Notes: a model not told the origin generated them from the letters alone. A stretch of DNA of 63,097 nucleotides from an uncultured Oscillospiraceae bacterium (GCA_934631005.1 CAKTXA010000013.1:1-63097), one strand, 5' to 3'. Counted from the first letter of the stretch, positions 42,226 to 50,538 are shown. Numbers and translations: made by a program.

Positions 42226-45033
42226 TTACACTTCCACGTCCAGTGCCTTCATCACCGCCGCGCAGCGGGGGCACAGCCCGTCGGCGTCGGCGTCCGTCGA
42301 ATGCATCCAGCACCGCGGGCACTTCACGCCCGGCGCGTTCAGCACCTCGATGACAAGGCCCGGATACGCGCTGCCGCTGCCGGCCACGGCGTCCGCCGCG
42401 CCGGTCTTGGCCTCCGCGAGCTTCACGTCGGACACGATGAAGATCTCCGCCAGCTTCATGCCGGAAACCTGCTTCAGCGCCTCCGCCGCCGGCGCGTCGA
42501 GTGCCGACAGCACCACCTGCGCCTCCAGCGCCTTGCCGATGCGCTTGTCCGCGCGCGCCGTCTCCAAAACGCCGTTCACGTCGCCGCGGATCTGCAGCGC
42601 CGTCTCCCACGCGGCCATCTTGTCCGCGTCCAGCGCATAATCGGCATACGGCTTCGTCATCTCGTTCAGCACGACGTTGCGCGCGTCGTCCTCGGCTCTG
42701 TGCGGCATGGCCAGCCAGATCTCGTTGCACGTAAAGGCCAGAATGGGCGCAAATTCCTTCGTCATCGCGTCCAGGATCATCCACAGCGCGCTCTGCGCCG
42801 ATTTCCGCTCCGCGGAGTCCTTGCCGTCGCAGTACAGCCGGTCCTTCACGATGTCCAGATACAAACTCGAGAGCGTCACCACGCAGAACTCGTTGATCGC
42901 GTGCGACACGGTCAGGAATTCGTAGTCCTTGTACGCCGCCTCGCACTTTTCCAAAAGCGCGTTCAGCTTCGTCACCGCCCAGCGGTCGAGCTCCTGCATA
43001 TCCTCGGGCTTCGTGAGTGCGTTCGGGTCAAAGTCGACAAGGTTATCCAGGCAGAACTTCGCCGTGTTGCGGAACTTCAGATAGCTCTGGCTCAGCTGCT
43101 GGAAGATGGCGTCGGAGCAGCGCACGTCCACATGATAGTCCGCGCTGCCGGCCCAAAGCCTGCAAATATCCGCGCCGTATTTCTTGAACACGTCCTCGGG
43201 ATCCACGCCGTTGCCGAGCGACTTGTGCATCGCGCGGCCCTCGCCGTCCACCGTCCAGCCGTGCGTCACGCACTCCTTGAACGGCGCCCCGCGCCCAAGC
43301 GCCCCAACGGCCGTGAGGAGGCTCGACTGGAACCAGCCGCGGTACTGGTCAAGGCCCTCCAGATACACCGTTGCCGGCCAGAACCCCTGATCGCGCTGCA
43401 TGGACGCAAAATGCGTCGAGCCGGAGTCGAACCAGCCGTCAAGCGTGTCGGTCTCCTTATCAAAATGCTTCCCGCCGCAGTGCGGGCAGGCAAAGCCTTC
43501 GGGCACGAGCTCGTCGGCATCCAGCTCAAACCAGACGTTCGAGCCGTGCTTGCCGAACAGCTCCGAGATGCGCGCGATCGTCTCGTCGGTGCACACGGGC
43601 TTGCCGCAGTCCTTGCAGTAGAACACCGGGATCGGCAGGCCCCACCGGCGCTGACGCGAGATGCACCAGTCGGAGCGCTCGCGGATCATCGCCTTCATGC
43701 GGTCAATGCCCCACGCCGGGAGCCACCGCACGTCGTCGCACGCCGCGCACGCCTCGTCCTTAAAGGAGTCGACGGAGCAGAACCACTGCGGGGTAGCGCG
43801 GAAGATGATGGGCTTTTTGCAGCGCCAGCAGTGCGGATACGAGTGCACGATCTGCTCCGAGGCGAACAGCCGCCCGGACTTTTTCATGTCCTCCAGGATG
43901 ACCGGGTTCGATTCCTCCACCAGCATCCCCTCATATTTTCCCGCATAGTCGGTGTGCCTTCCCTGATCGTCCACGGGCACCACCATGTCCATGCCGTACC
44001 GGCGGCACGTCTGATAGTCGTCCGCGCCGAAGCCCGGGGCCGTGTGCACGCAGCCCGTGCCGGAGTCCATCGTCACATAGTCGGCCAGCACCAGCCGGCT
44101 CGTCTTGGGCAAAAACGGATGCTGCGCCAGCATATTCTCATAGAAGCTGCCCGGATGCGTCTCCACGATCTGATAGCTCGTAAAGCCGCCGATGCCCATG
44201 ACCTTCTCCACCAGCGGCTCGGCCATGATATACATCTCGTCGCAGTCATCCGGCTTCACGATCGCATAGCTCTCGTCCGGATGCAGCGCAATGGCGAGGT
44301 TGCCGGGCAGCGTCCAGATCGTCGTCGTCCAGATCACGAAGTTCAGCTTGGATTTATCCAGATGCGAGAGCTTCCCCTGATCGTCCGCCATCGCGAACTT
44401 CACATACACCGTGGTGCACGGGTCGTCCTGATATTCGATCTCCGCCTCGGCCAGCGCCGTCTCGTCGTGATAGCACCAGTACACAGGCTTCAGGCCCTTG
44501 TAGATGTAGCCCTTTTTGTACATCGCGCCAAAGACCTTGACCTCCTCGGCCTCGAACTCCGGCGACATCGTCTTGTACGGATGCTCCCAGTCGCCGATCA
44601 CGCCCAGCCGCTTGAAGCCCGCCATCTGCACGTCGATGTAGTGCTGCGCAAATTCGTGGCACGCCGAGCGGAAATCCGCCACCGACATCTGCTTACGGTT
44701 GAGCTTGTTCTGCTTGATGATCGCGGACTCGATGGGCATCCCGTGATTGTCCCAGCCGGGGATGTAGGGCGTGTAGTAGCCGCGCATCGCCGCCGAGCGG
44801 ATCATAAAGTCCTTGATGCACTTGTTGAGCGCGTGGCCCATGTGCAGCGCACCGTTGGAGAACGGAGGGCCGTCATGCAGCGAGAACAGCGGCTTGCCGT
44901 CGTTCTTTTTCAGCAGCTCGTGGTACAGATCCATCTCGTACCACTGCGCCAGCATATCCGGCTCCCGCGCCGGCAGCCCCGCCCGCATCGGAAACCCCGA
45001 CTTGTTCATGTTCAGTGTCTTTTTGTATTCCAT
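42226..45033 (-). CDS. ileS: isoleucyl-tRNA synthetase
   Basis: 935 aa class-I synthetase. The HIGH-type motif is HDGPPFSNGALHMGHALNK (about 57-75). The KMSKS-type motif reads AMHKSLGNGVDP, slightly unusual. The CP1 editing domain and the C-terminal zinc finger CPRCWMHSTDADADGLCPRC are present, so this is the bacterial editing form. ATG 45033 follows AAAGGAG; the frame upstream overlaps a repeat. Controlled by a T-box leader. Essential charging of tRNA-Ile in the cytosol. Confidence 0.97.
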   Translation of the reverse strand: MEYKKTLNMNKSGFPMRAGLPAREPDMLAQWYEMDLYHELLKKNDGKPLFSLHDGPPFSNGALHMGHALNKCIKDFMIRSAAMRGYYTPYIPGWDNHGMPIESAIIKQNKLNRKQMSVADFRSACHEFAQHYIDVQMAGFKRLGVIGDWEHPYKTMSPEFEAEEVKVFGAMYKKGYIYKGLKPVYWCYHDETALAEAEIEYQDDPCTTVYVKFAMADDQGKLSHLDKSKLNFVIWTTTIWTLPGNLAIALHPDESYAIVKPDDCDEMYIMAEPLVEKVMGIGGFTSYQIVETHPGSFYENMLAQHPFLPKTSRLVLADYVTMDSGTGCVHTAPGFGADDYQTCRRYGMDMVVPVDDQGRHTDYAGKYEGMLVEESNPVILEDMKKSGRLFASEQIVHSYPHCWRCKKPIIFRATPQWFCSVDSFKDEACAACDDVRWLPAWGIDRMKAMIRERSDWCISRQRRWGLPIPVFYCKDCGKPVCTDETIARISELFGKHGSNVWFELDADELVPEGFACPHCGGKHFDKETDTLDGWFDSGSTHFASMQRDQGFWPATVYLEGLDQYRGWFQSSLLTAVGALGRGAPFKECVTHGWTVDGEGRAMHKSLGNGVDPEDVFKKYGADICRLWAGSADYHVDVRCSDAIFQQLSQSYLKFRNTAKFCLDNLVDFDPNALTKPEDMQELDRWAVTKLNALLEKCEAAYKDYEFLTVSHAINEFCVVTLSSLYLDIVKDRLYCDGKDSAERKSAQSALWMILDAMTKEFAPILAFTCNEIWLAMPHRAEDDARNVVLNEMTKPYADYALDADKMAAWETALQIRGDVNGVLETARADKRIGKALEAQVVLSALDAPAAEALKQVSGMKLAEIFIVSDVKLAEAKTGAADAVAGSGSAYPGLVIEVLNAPGVKCPRCWMHSTDADADGLCPRCAAVMKALDVEV

Positions 45034-45097
45034 AACTTCAAAACTCCTTTGTGAGTATATTTTCATCGTCCCAAAGCCCGCCCTGTCGCCACGTTTC

Positions 45098-45205
45098 GTC
45101 GTAACGTAGGGGAGGGGCTTGCCCCTCCCGCGGCTTCCCCTTGAGGGGAAGCTGTCGGCGAAGCCGACTGATGAGGAGGAGCGTTGTACGTTCTGAGCTG
45201 TAACG
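45098..45205. repeat. intergenic repeat, locus 8, between T-box terminator and ileS
   Basis: CGTCGTAACGTAGGGGAGGG with GCCCCTCCCGCGGCTTCCCC, then CTTGAGGGGAAGCTGTCGGC, GACTGATGAGGAGGAGCG and the GTTGTACGTTCTGAGC tail also seen in locus 4. It lies inside the predicted ileS mRNA 5' region, downstream of the T-box terminator. Confidence 0.8.
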
Positions 45206-45219
45206 CGTTTGCAGCAAAC

Positions 45220-45458
45220 AAAAACCGCCCCGAACCAACGTTCAGGGCGGCCATGACCGCGGTACCACCTGAATTCCCGTAAAAAACGGGCACTCCGTCC
45301 TCCTGTAACGGGAAGGCCCCGTCGCGCCTAGTTGGCAAAGCCGTTCAGCGCGCTGCTCCAAGGGGATATTCCGGCCGCCCCACGACCGCCTCACACCACC
45401 CCGGCGGCTCTCTGCACGCGGAAAAAGACCGTACTCGTCCTTGTCATCGCATAATTTC
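45220..45458 (-). promoter_or_regulatory. T-box riboswitch (tRNA-Ile) controlling ileS
   Basis: Reverse strand, 5' to 3': Stem I elements (AGAGAG near 45412, GGTGTGAG), the specifier bulge GGAATATCCCC (about 45372-45362) with an ATC isoleucine codon, the CCTTGGAG box, then the invariant T-box GGTGGTACCGCGG (45269-45257). A terminator CCGCCC...GGGCGG-TTTTT (45250-45220) follows. Uncharged tRNA-Ile pairs with the T-box and prevents termination. Specifier matches the downstream gene. Confidence 0.93.
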
Positions 45459-45464
45459 GAGGAT

Positions 45465-45493
45465 AGTGTACCCAAAAAAACCGCGTTTGTCAA
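45465..45493 (-). promoter_or_regulatory. sigma-A promoter of the T-box/ileS transcript
   Basis: Reverse strand: TTGACA (45493-45488), a 17-bp spacer, TACACT (45470-45465). Confidence 0.8.
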
Positions 45494-45535
45494 CATTCTC
45501 TCGTCATTTTCCCCGACCCACCAACCTCGCAATCC

Positions 45536-46000
45536 CCCTGTAGGGGCCGATGACCATATCGGCCCGCACACCGCACCGCCGGTCACGCCGTAGGGGCGGG
45601 GTCCTACCCCGCCCGCACCCGACCGACCACCGCCGCACCCTCGATCCTTCGTCGTAACGTAGGGGAGGGGCTTGCCCCTCCCGCCGGTAGGCAGCTGTGG
45701 CTTTTGCACGCACCGGCGGGTGGTACGCAGCCCATACCTTCCCCTGGGGGAAGGTGCCCCCGAAGGGGGCGGATGAGGGCCGGGGAGCACTGAAACATAG
45801 CTTTGCATGCTCAGCAAAACGCAACTGCTCCCCGATCCTCATCAGTCGCCTGCGGCGACAGCTTCCCCCAGGGGAAGCTATGGGGTGCCTACGTTTCGCC
45901 GCTGCGTCGGGGATTCGTCAGCGCGTGCTAACTTATTCACTATTCACTCTTCACTATTCCTTCAAATCGCCCCTCCCCTACATTACGACGAAAAACGCAA
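45536..46000. repeat. intergenic palindromic repeat, locus 9 (several modules)
   Basis: Starts with two module variants: GTAGGGGCCGATGACCATAT with GGCCC, and GTAGGGGCGGGGTCCTACCC. A CGTAACGTAGGGGAGGGGCT module follows, then CTTCCCCTGGGGGAAGGTGC, GCCCCCGAAGGGGGC, GGCCGGGGAGCA / TGCTCCCCGATC arms and GTCGCCTGCGGCGACAGC. After a TATTCACTATTCACTCTTC tract comes an inverted GCCCCTCCCCTACATTACG. No ORF. Confidence 0.85.
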
Positions 46001-46029
46001 AAACGCGGAAGGCCCCGGCCTTCCGCGTT
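45996..46029 (-). terminator. terminator of the CarD-like gene
   Basis: AACGCGGAAGGCC (46002-46014) pairs with GGCCTTCCGCGTT (46017-46029), with T-rich sequence after it on the reverse strand. Confidence 0.88.
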
Positions 46030-46041
46030 CCCGCTCCATCT

Positions 46042-46545
46042 TCACTGCGCCGCGATCTGTTCCTCCAGCATCCCGCGCACCTGCGCGGGCGAGATGCCCA
46101 GCACGAAGCCGAACTCCCCGTAGAGCATTTCCTCCGCCGCCTTCCAGCTGCGCAGATCCGTCGCGCTGACCGACCGGCGCGTGCGCGTCAGCGACGCCTG
46201 CTTGGCATACAGCGTCTTGCACAGCCGCAGCAGCCGCTCGCACGAGTGCTCCGCCAGCAGCGCGCGGTAATACTCCCCCGCCTGCCGCCCGTTTTCCGGC
46301 ACGTCGTCCAGCACGCGCAGCTCCGGCAGCCTTGGCAGCAGATCGTCCAGCGCGCTGCGCGAGATGACGGGGCGCATCACGATCTTCCCGTCCACCGGGG
46401 CGTAGATCGTCCCGGCGTGGTAATAGGGCGTCAGGCGGTAATACTCCCGCGCCGGATCGAGCCCCGGCACCGTCGGATGTCCGATCTCCTCCACCCGGCA
46501 GACGCCCTCGTGCCCGTAGATCACCCAGTCGCCAACGCGAAACAT
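46042..46545 (-). CDS. CarD/CdnL-family RNA polymerase-binding regulator
   Basis: 167 aa. The N-terminal CarD_N/TRCF-type domain FRVGDWVIYGHEGVCRVEEI and YYRLTPYYHAGTIYAPVD is followed by an all-helical C-terminal domain (about 65-165) with LLRLCKTLYAKQASLTRTRR. CarD proteins bind the beta subunit and stabilise open complexes at rRNA and housekeeping promoters. AGGGAGGGG lies upstream of ATG 46545. Monocistronic with an extended -10 promoter. Confidence 0.88.
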   Translation of the reverse strand: MFRVGDWVIYGHEGVCRVEEIGHPTVPGLDPAREYYRLTPYYHAGTIYAPVDGKIVMRPVISRSALDDLLPRLPELRVLDDVPENGRQAGEYYRALLAEHSCERLLRLCKTLYAKQASLTRTRRSVSATDLRSWKAAEEMLYGEFGFVLGISPAQVRGMLEEQIAAQ

Positions 46546-46573
46546 ATGCGCCCCTCCCTTTTCCTTTTTCAAT

Positions 46574-46583
46574 ATTATAACAC
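46574..46583 (-). promoter_or_regulatory. extended -10 promoter of the CarD-like gene
   Basis: Reverse strand TGTTATAAT: a TG one base before TATAAT (46579-46574). The -35 is weak. Confidence 0.55.
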
Positions 46584-46650
46584 AGTTTTTCGGGAAAAGG
46601 TAAGCAAAAAATAATAAATTACAATTTTTTCGGCGTTTTGCCGAAAAATC

Positions 46651-48015
46651 TCACCGCAAGAAGGACCGATACGCCCGCGCCTTTCCCGGCGTATACGGCT
46701 GATAGCGCAGCCGGATGTCCACCGACGGCGACTTTTTCAGGATGCTCCGCTCGTGCGTGAATGTGTCAAAGCTCTTTTTGCCGTGATAGCTGCCCATGCC
46801 GGACGCGCCCACGCCGCCGAACGGCAGGTGCGGATTGGAAAGCTGCACCAGCGTGTCGTTCATGCACCCGCCGCCAAACGAGCACGTCGCCAGCACCCGC
46901 TGGCGGATGGCGCAGTCGCGCGTAAACAGATACAGCGCCAGCGGCTTTTCGTGCGCCGTGATGTACGAAATGCACTCCCGGATGTGCGTGTACGGGATGA
47001 CCGGGAGGATCGGCCCGAAGATCTCCTCCTGCATCACCGGGCTCTCCAGACCTGCCGGGCAGATGACCGTCGGCTCGATGCGCCGCGTTTTTTCGTCGCA
47101 CCCGCCGCCGATGACGATGTTCTGCCCCTCCAGAAGCCCGCGCAGGCGGGCAAAATGCCGCGCATTTACAATGACCGGCAGCTGCGACAGGTCGCCGCCC
47201 GGGAAAAACTCCGCCAGCGCGCGGCGATATTCCGTCAAAAACCGCTCCAGAACCGGCTCCCGCACGAACGCGTAGTCTGGCGCCACGCACGTCTGCCCCG
47301 CGTTCGTCACCTTGCCGAACGCGATGCGCCGCGCCGCCGTGCGAATGTCCGCCGTGTCGTCCACGATCACGGGGCTCTTGCCGCCCAGCTCCAGCGACAC
47401 CGGCGTCAGATGCTCCGCCGCCGCCTGCATCACCTGCTTGCCCACCGCGGACGAGCCGGTGAAGAAAATATAGTCGAACCGCTCGTGCAGCAGCGCCTGA
47501 TTTTCCGCGCGCCCGCCCTCGATCACCGCCGCGTGCTCCGCCGGGAACGCTGCCTCGATCACCGCGCGGATGGCGCGGCTGGCGTTGGGCGCGTAGGCCG
47601 ACGGCTTCACGATCGCGCAGTTCCCCGCCGCGATGGCCCCCGCCAGCGGCGCCAGGCACAGCTGGATGGGATAGTTCCACGGCGCCATGATCAGCACCAC
47701 GCCATACGGCTCCGGCGCAATGTAGCTCTTCGCCGGAAAATGCATCAGCGGCGTCGGCACGCGCCGCACGCGCGACCACCGGCGCACATGGCGCAGCTGG
47801 TCGCGGATCTCCGTCAGCACCAGCCCGATCTCGGTCATGTACGTCTCGGCGGCAGGCTTGCCAAAGTCGGCCAGCATCGCCGCCTCCAGCTGCGGCGTCT
47901 GCGCCCGCACCGCGTCATAAAGCCGCCGCAGCGCCGCCATGCGATACGGCACCGACCGCGTCTTGCCGCTGAGATAACACGCACGCTGCTTCTCCAAAAG
48001 CTCGGAAATTTCCAT
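46651..48015 (-). CDS. NAD(P)+-dependent aldehyde dehydrogenase (class 3-like)
   Basis: 454 aa, the shorter ALDH3/YwdH type. The N-terminus matches class 3 (LRRLYDAV, LADFGKP). Cofactor residues lie in IMAPWNYPIQL and IVKPSAYAPNAS. FTGSSAVGK, catalytic Glu in LELGGKSP and nucleophile Cys in NAGQTCVAPDY are present. The C-terminal NPHLPFGGVGASGMGSYHG is the family end. It oxidises aldehydes to acids; substrate not known. Overlaps no neighbour. A terminator separates it from murI. Confidence 0.93.
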   Translation of the reverse strand: MEISELLEKQRACYLSGKTRSVPYRMAALRRLYDAVRAQTPQLEAAMLADFGKPAAETYMTEIGLVLTEIRDQLRHVRRWSRVRRVPTPLMHFPAKSYIAPEPYGVVLIMAPWNYPIQLCLAPLAGAIAAGNCAIVKPSAYAPNASRAIRAVIEAAFPAEHAAVIEGGRAENQALLHERFDYIFFTGSSAVGKQVMQAAAEHLTPVSLELGGKSPVIVDDTADIRTAARRIAFGKVTNAGQTCVAPDYAFVREPVLERFLTEYRRALAEFFPGGDLSQLPVIVNARHFARLRGLLEGQNIVIGGGCDEKTRRIEPTVICPAGLESPVMQEEIFGPILPVIPYTHIRECISYITAHEKPLALYLFTRDCAIRQRVLATCSFGGGCMNDTLVQLSNPHLPFGGVGASGMGSYHGKKSFDTFTHERSILKKSPSVDIRLRYQPYTPGKARAYRSFLR

Positions 48016-48035
48016 CCTGTCTCTCCCCTCCCATG

Positions 48036-48068
48036 AAAAATCGCCGCAGCCGGATGCCCGGATGCGGC
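48036..48068 (-). terminator. terminator between murI and the aldehyde dehydrogenase gene
   Basis: GCCGCAGCCGG (48043-48053) pairs with CCGGATGCGGC (48058-48068) with one mismatch. T-run on the reverse strand 48041-48036. It sits 8 bp after the murI stop. Confidence 0.75.
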
Positions 48069-48076
48069 AAAGCCCG

Positions 48077-48859
48077 TTATTCCTCCGGCGCGTTCAAAAG
48101 CGTCCGGCAAAGCTCCAGAATTTCCGGCTGGTCGAGCGAGTTGGCAAACTCCACCCGTCCCGGCTGGGCTTGCTGCGTGAGCAGGTTTTCACCGGCAAGA
48201 CGGCTTTTCAGCTGCTGCGCCACGCCGTCCGCGCCGTCCAGAATTTCGACGTGCCGTCCCGCGATGCGCCGGATGGCCCCCGCGAGGAACGGATAATGCG
48301 TGCAGCCCAGCACGATCGCGTCCACCGGCACGTTGCGGTACGGCTCCAGCTTGTCGAGCAGATACCCCTCCACCGCGCCGCCGGATGTCACGCCCTGCTC
48401 CACGAATTCCATCAGCCCCGGGCACGGCACCGGGATGATCTCCGCCCGCGGCTGGAGCTGCGCCTGCAGCGCCAGGAATTTTTCCTCCTTCAGCGTCATC
48501 GGCGTCGCCATCACCAGAATGCGCCCGCCCGCGTGCCGCTCCACCGCCGGCTTGATGGCCGGCTCCGTGCCGATCACGATGAGGTCGGGATACCGCTCGC
48601 GCAGTGCCGAAATGGCGGCGGACGTGGCCGTATTGCACGCCACGACCAGCGCCTTGATGCCCCGCTCGATCAGCGGCGCCACCGCGCCGAACGTCAGCGT
48701 GCGCACCTCATCCAAACTCCGCACGCCGTAGGGTGCGTGGAGCGAGTCACCGAAATAGAGGTAGTCCTCGCACGGCAGCAGCCGCACGCTGCGGCGCAGA
48801 ATGCTGATGCCGCCCACGCCGGAGTCAAAAAACGCGATCGGCCAGTCCCAGCGCGCCAT
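48077..48859 (-). CDS. murI: glutamate racemase
   Basis: 260 aa. AFFDSGVGGISILR (first Asp-Ser), VVACNTATSAA with catalytic Cys (about 76) and VLGCTHYPFL with the second catalytic Cys (about 185) are all present. It supplies D-glutamate for peptidoglycan. ATG 48859 is preceded by GAGGGGAGGGG; an in-frame ATG ten codons upstream lacks this. Together with murA, alr and femX this window holds several cell-wall precursor genes. Confidence 0.95.
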   Translation of the reverse strand: MARWDWPIAFFDSGVGGISILRRSVRLLPCEDYLYFGDSLHAPYGVRSLDEVRTLTFGAVAPLIERGIKALVVACNTATSAAISALRERYPDLIVIGTEPAIKPAVERHAGGRILVMATPMTLKEEKFLALQAQLQPRAEIIPVPCPGLMEFVEQGVTSGGAVEGYLLDKLEPYRNVPVDAIVLGCTHYPFLAGAIRRIAGRHVEILDGADGVAQQLKSRLAGENLLTQQAQPGRVEFANSLDQPEILELCRTLLNAPEE

Positions 48860-48962
48860 ACGAGCCCCTCCCCTCGGATTTTCTCCCATTATACCACGCC
48901 CACCCCCGCACGTAAAGCCGATTTTCGCCGCCCCCTACCGACCGCCGCCGCACCCCCGCCCC

Positions 48963-49430
48963 TTCGTCGTAACGTAGGGGAGGGGCGGTTTGAAGTAAAA
49001 GTGAATAGTGAAAAGTGAAGAGGTGAATTCTTAGTCGTAATGTAGGGGAGGGGCTTGCCCCTCCCGCCGGTACGCGCCATCGTTCTTTTGCGGCAGTGCC
49101 GCTTTGCTGAGGGCCCCATAGCTTCCCCTGGGGGAAGCTGTCGCCGCAGGCGACTGATGAGGGTCGGGGAGCAGTTGCGTTTTGGCACAACTGCTAAGCT
49201 ATCCGTCAATGCTCCCCGGCCCTCATCCGCCCCCTTCGGGGGCACCTGTCCCTACCCTCTTTGTCCCTTCGGGACATTTCCCCCTGATAGGGGGAATCGG
49301 CCCCGAGGGGAAGGCAAGGGGTGCATTCCGCTCGCTGATGCGTGCAAAAGCCACAGTTGCCAACCAGCGGGAGGGGCAAGCCCCTCCCCTACATTACGAC
49401 TAAATAATCACTTTTCCACTCTTCACCCAA
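48963..49430. repeat. intergenic palindromic repeat, locus 10 (367-bp composite)
   Basis: The composite 49034-49400 has a perfect terminal inverted repeat of at least 20 bp starting GTCGTAATGTAGGGGAGGGG. Between the ends lie left arm CGGCAGTGCCGCTTTGCTGAG, CTTCCCCTGGGGGAAGCTGT, GTCGGGGAGCA paired arms, GCCCCCTTCGGGGGC, GTCCCTTCGGGAC and ATTCCCCCT stems. An extra half-module plus a GAATAGTGAAAAGTGAAG tract precedes it at 48963-49024. No ORF. Confidence 0.88.
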
Positions 49431-49470
49431 AAAACGCAGCACGCCCGGGGCTTCTCTCCCCGGGCGTGCG
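49428..49470 (-). terminator. terminator of the Spo0A-domain gene
   Basis: GCACGCCCGGGG (49439-49450) pairs with CCCCGGGCGTGC (about 49458-49469). T-run on the reverse strand 49434-49428. Confidence 0.88.
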
Positions 49471-49479
49471 TGCCGGCCA

Positions 49480-49845
49480 TTATTCTTTATTTTCCGGCCG
49501 GAGATGCACTGCCAAAATCGCCAGAAAGCGCTCCGGCGCCTGCGGCTGCGGGACGGCCCGTCCGGTCAGCGTGCGCAGCAGCGCGGGATTTTCATGCCAC
49601 GCCGCTGCGGATGCCAGCCGGATGCTGCCCTCCACGCTCTTGGCCGGGATGTCGTACTGCGCCGCCACCTGCGGATAAAGCCACCGCGATGGGATGCGCA
49701 GCCGCTCCGGCTGCTTTGCCGCCAGATACAGTGCATATGCCGTGTGAAAAAAGTGTGTGCTGCCCGCCCGCAGTCCCAGGCGGTACAGCAGATCATACGC
49801 CTCCGAAAGGTCACCAATGTCACTCAGGTCGCCAGCGTCGTTCAT
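49480..49845 (-). CDS. stand-alone Spo0A C-terminal (DNA-binding) domain protein
   Basis: 121 aa. The whole protein aligns by eye with the sporulation regulator Spo0A effector domain: an N-terminal helix pair LLYRLGLRAGSTHFFHTAYALYL, then LYPQVAAQYDIPAKSVEGSI with RLASAAAW (helix-turn-helix, about 58-85) and a final PQAPERFLAILAVHL helix. The receiver domain is absent, so it cannot be phospho-activated in the usual way. The recognition helix keeps the Glu and second Arg but changes neighbours relative to TPSRVERAIRHA. Start ATG 49845 overlaps a short upstream ORF (ATGA). The region upstream holds many Spo0A-box-like sites. Confidence 0.82.
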   Translation of the reverse strand: MNDAGDLSDIGDLSEAYDLLYRLGLRAGSTHFFHTAYALYLAAKQPERLRIPSRWLYPQVAAQYDIPAKSVEGSIRLASAAAWHENPALLRTLTGRAVPQPQAPERFLAILAVHLRPENKE

Positions 49846-49910
49846 GGTCGGATCGTGGACATCGGTTTGAAATTTTCGTCTTGATCTGCTGCAGGATTAC
49901 AGTCCTCCAC
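49842..49910 (-). CDS. possible 22-aa coupled leader peptide
   Basis: GTG 49910 with AGGGGG five bases upstream opens a 22-codon frame (MEDCNPAADQDENF...). Its TGA overlaps the ATG of the Spo0A-domain gene as ATGA. The Spo0A-domain ATG itself has no ribosome site, so translation may be coupled through this ORF. Alternatively it is the true N-terminus displaced by a -1/+1 shift. Confidence 0.45.
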   Translation of the reverse strand: MEDCNPAADQDENFKPMSTIRP

Positions 49911-49937
49911 GATTTCCCCCTCCTTTTCCCACATCCT

Positions 49938-49966
49938 AGAATACGGCAAATTTTACCGTTCGGCAT
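49938..49966 (-). promoter_or_regulatory. candidate promoter of the Spo0A-domain gene with 0A-like box at -35
   Basis: Reverse strand -10 TATTCT (49943-49938). 17 bp upstream, a poor -35 ATGCCG (49966-49961) overlaps TGCCGAA (49965-49959). An activator-dependent promoter with a binding box on the -35 fits the Spo0A class of activation. Confidence 0.35.
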
Positions 49967-50538
49967 GTCGTCGTTTCGGCCACGCCCGCCGAAGCTTCGG
50001 CAGAGTGCCGAAATCGCGTCACCGCGCCGAAAAGCCGCTCCCGCTGCCGACGCCCCTGCACTTCTCTGCCCGCCCTGTGCCGAAACTTCGTCACCGTTTC
50101 TGCCTGTAATGTTCCGCTGACCGTCTATTCTGCCGGTTTTCCGTCACTGTTTCCGCTCATCCGCTGCCAATGATTCGGCAGCGGCCGAATAATCGCCCAA
50201 GGTGCCGAAGTTTCGTCACCGTTCCCCCTCGCAATGTTCCGATAAACCGTCCATACTTCCGCATCTCCGTCACTTTCTCCGTCCATTCTCTGCCGATATT
50301 TCGTCACAGCGCCGAAATTTCGCCGCCGTGTCGTAACTCTGTACATTCTGTCAGAGTTTCGGCACCTGCCAAGATCCCGCCGTAGTGCCGAAAAGCTGGC
50401 CATTGTGCCGGGAAGCTGACGCAAGTGCCGAAACTCCGCCAAAAATCAGAAAAACCGGGAGGGTTTCTCCCCTCCCGGTGCCGGTATTCTGTCATTCCTC
50501 CGCCGTCTCGCCCCTGCGCTTTTCGCGCAGGTGCCGAA
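49959..50538. repeat. array of TGCCGAA (Spo0A-box-like) motifs in a degenerate repeat
   Basis: TGCCGAA or its complement occurs at 49959, 49996, 50006, 50078, 50174, 50203, 50358, 50386, 50426 and 50532. One-base variants with the GCCGAA core occur at 49975, 49987, 50025, 50183 and 50310. Several sit in a longer unit of the form GTGCCGAAxTTTCGTCACCG with TCGTCAC/CCGTCAC echoes at 50016-50270. No supported gene lies in 49911-50491. Confidence 0.7.
50451..50479 (-). terminator. terminator of tadA
   Basis: ACCGGGAGGG (about 50454-50463) pairs with CCCTCCCGGT (50470-50479), followed on the reverse strand by TTTTTCTG. Confidence 0.85.

Noticed and set aside
42193..45054. 953-aa plus-strand frame opposite ileS
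   Set aside because: Antisense shadow of a clear isoleucyl-tRNA synthetase; His/Arg/Val-rich with no motif.
45220..45270. Plain terminator of an upstream gene
   Set aside because: The invariant T-box sequence, specifier ATC and correct order of leader elements identify it as the riboswitch terminator.
50125..50442. 105-aa reverse-strand ORF in the TGCCGAA array
   Set aside because: Follows the motif periodicity, lacks a ribosome site and shows Arg/Met/Gly-rich noise; no family pattern.
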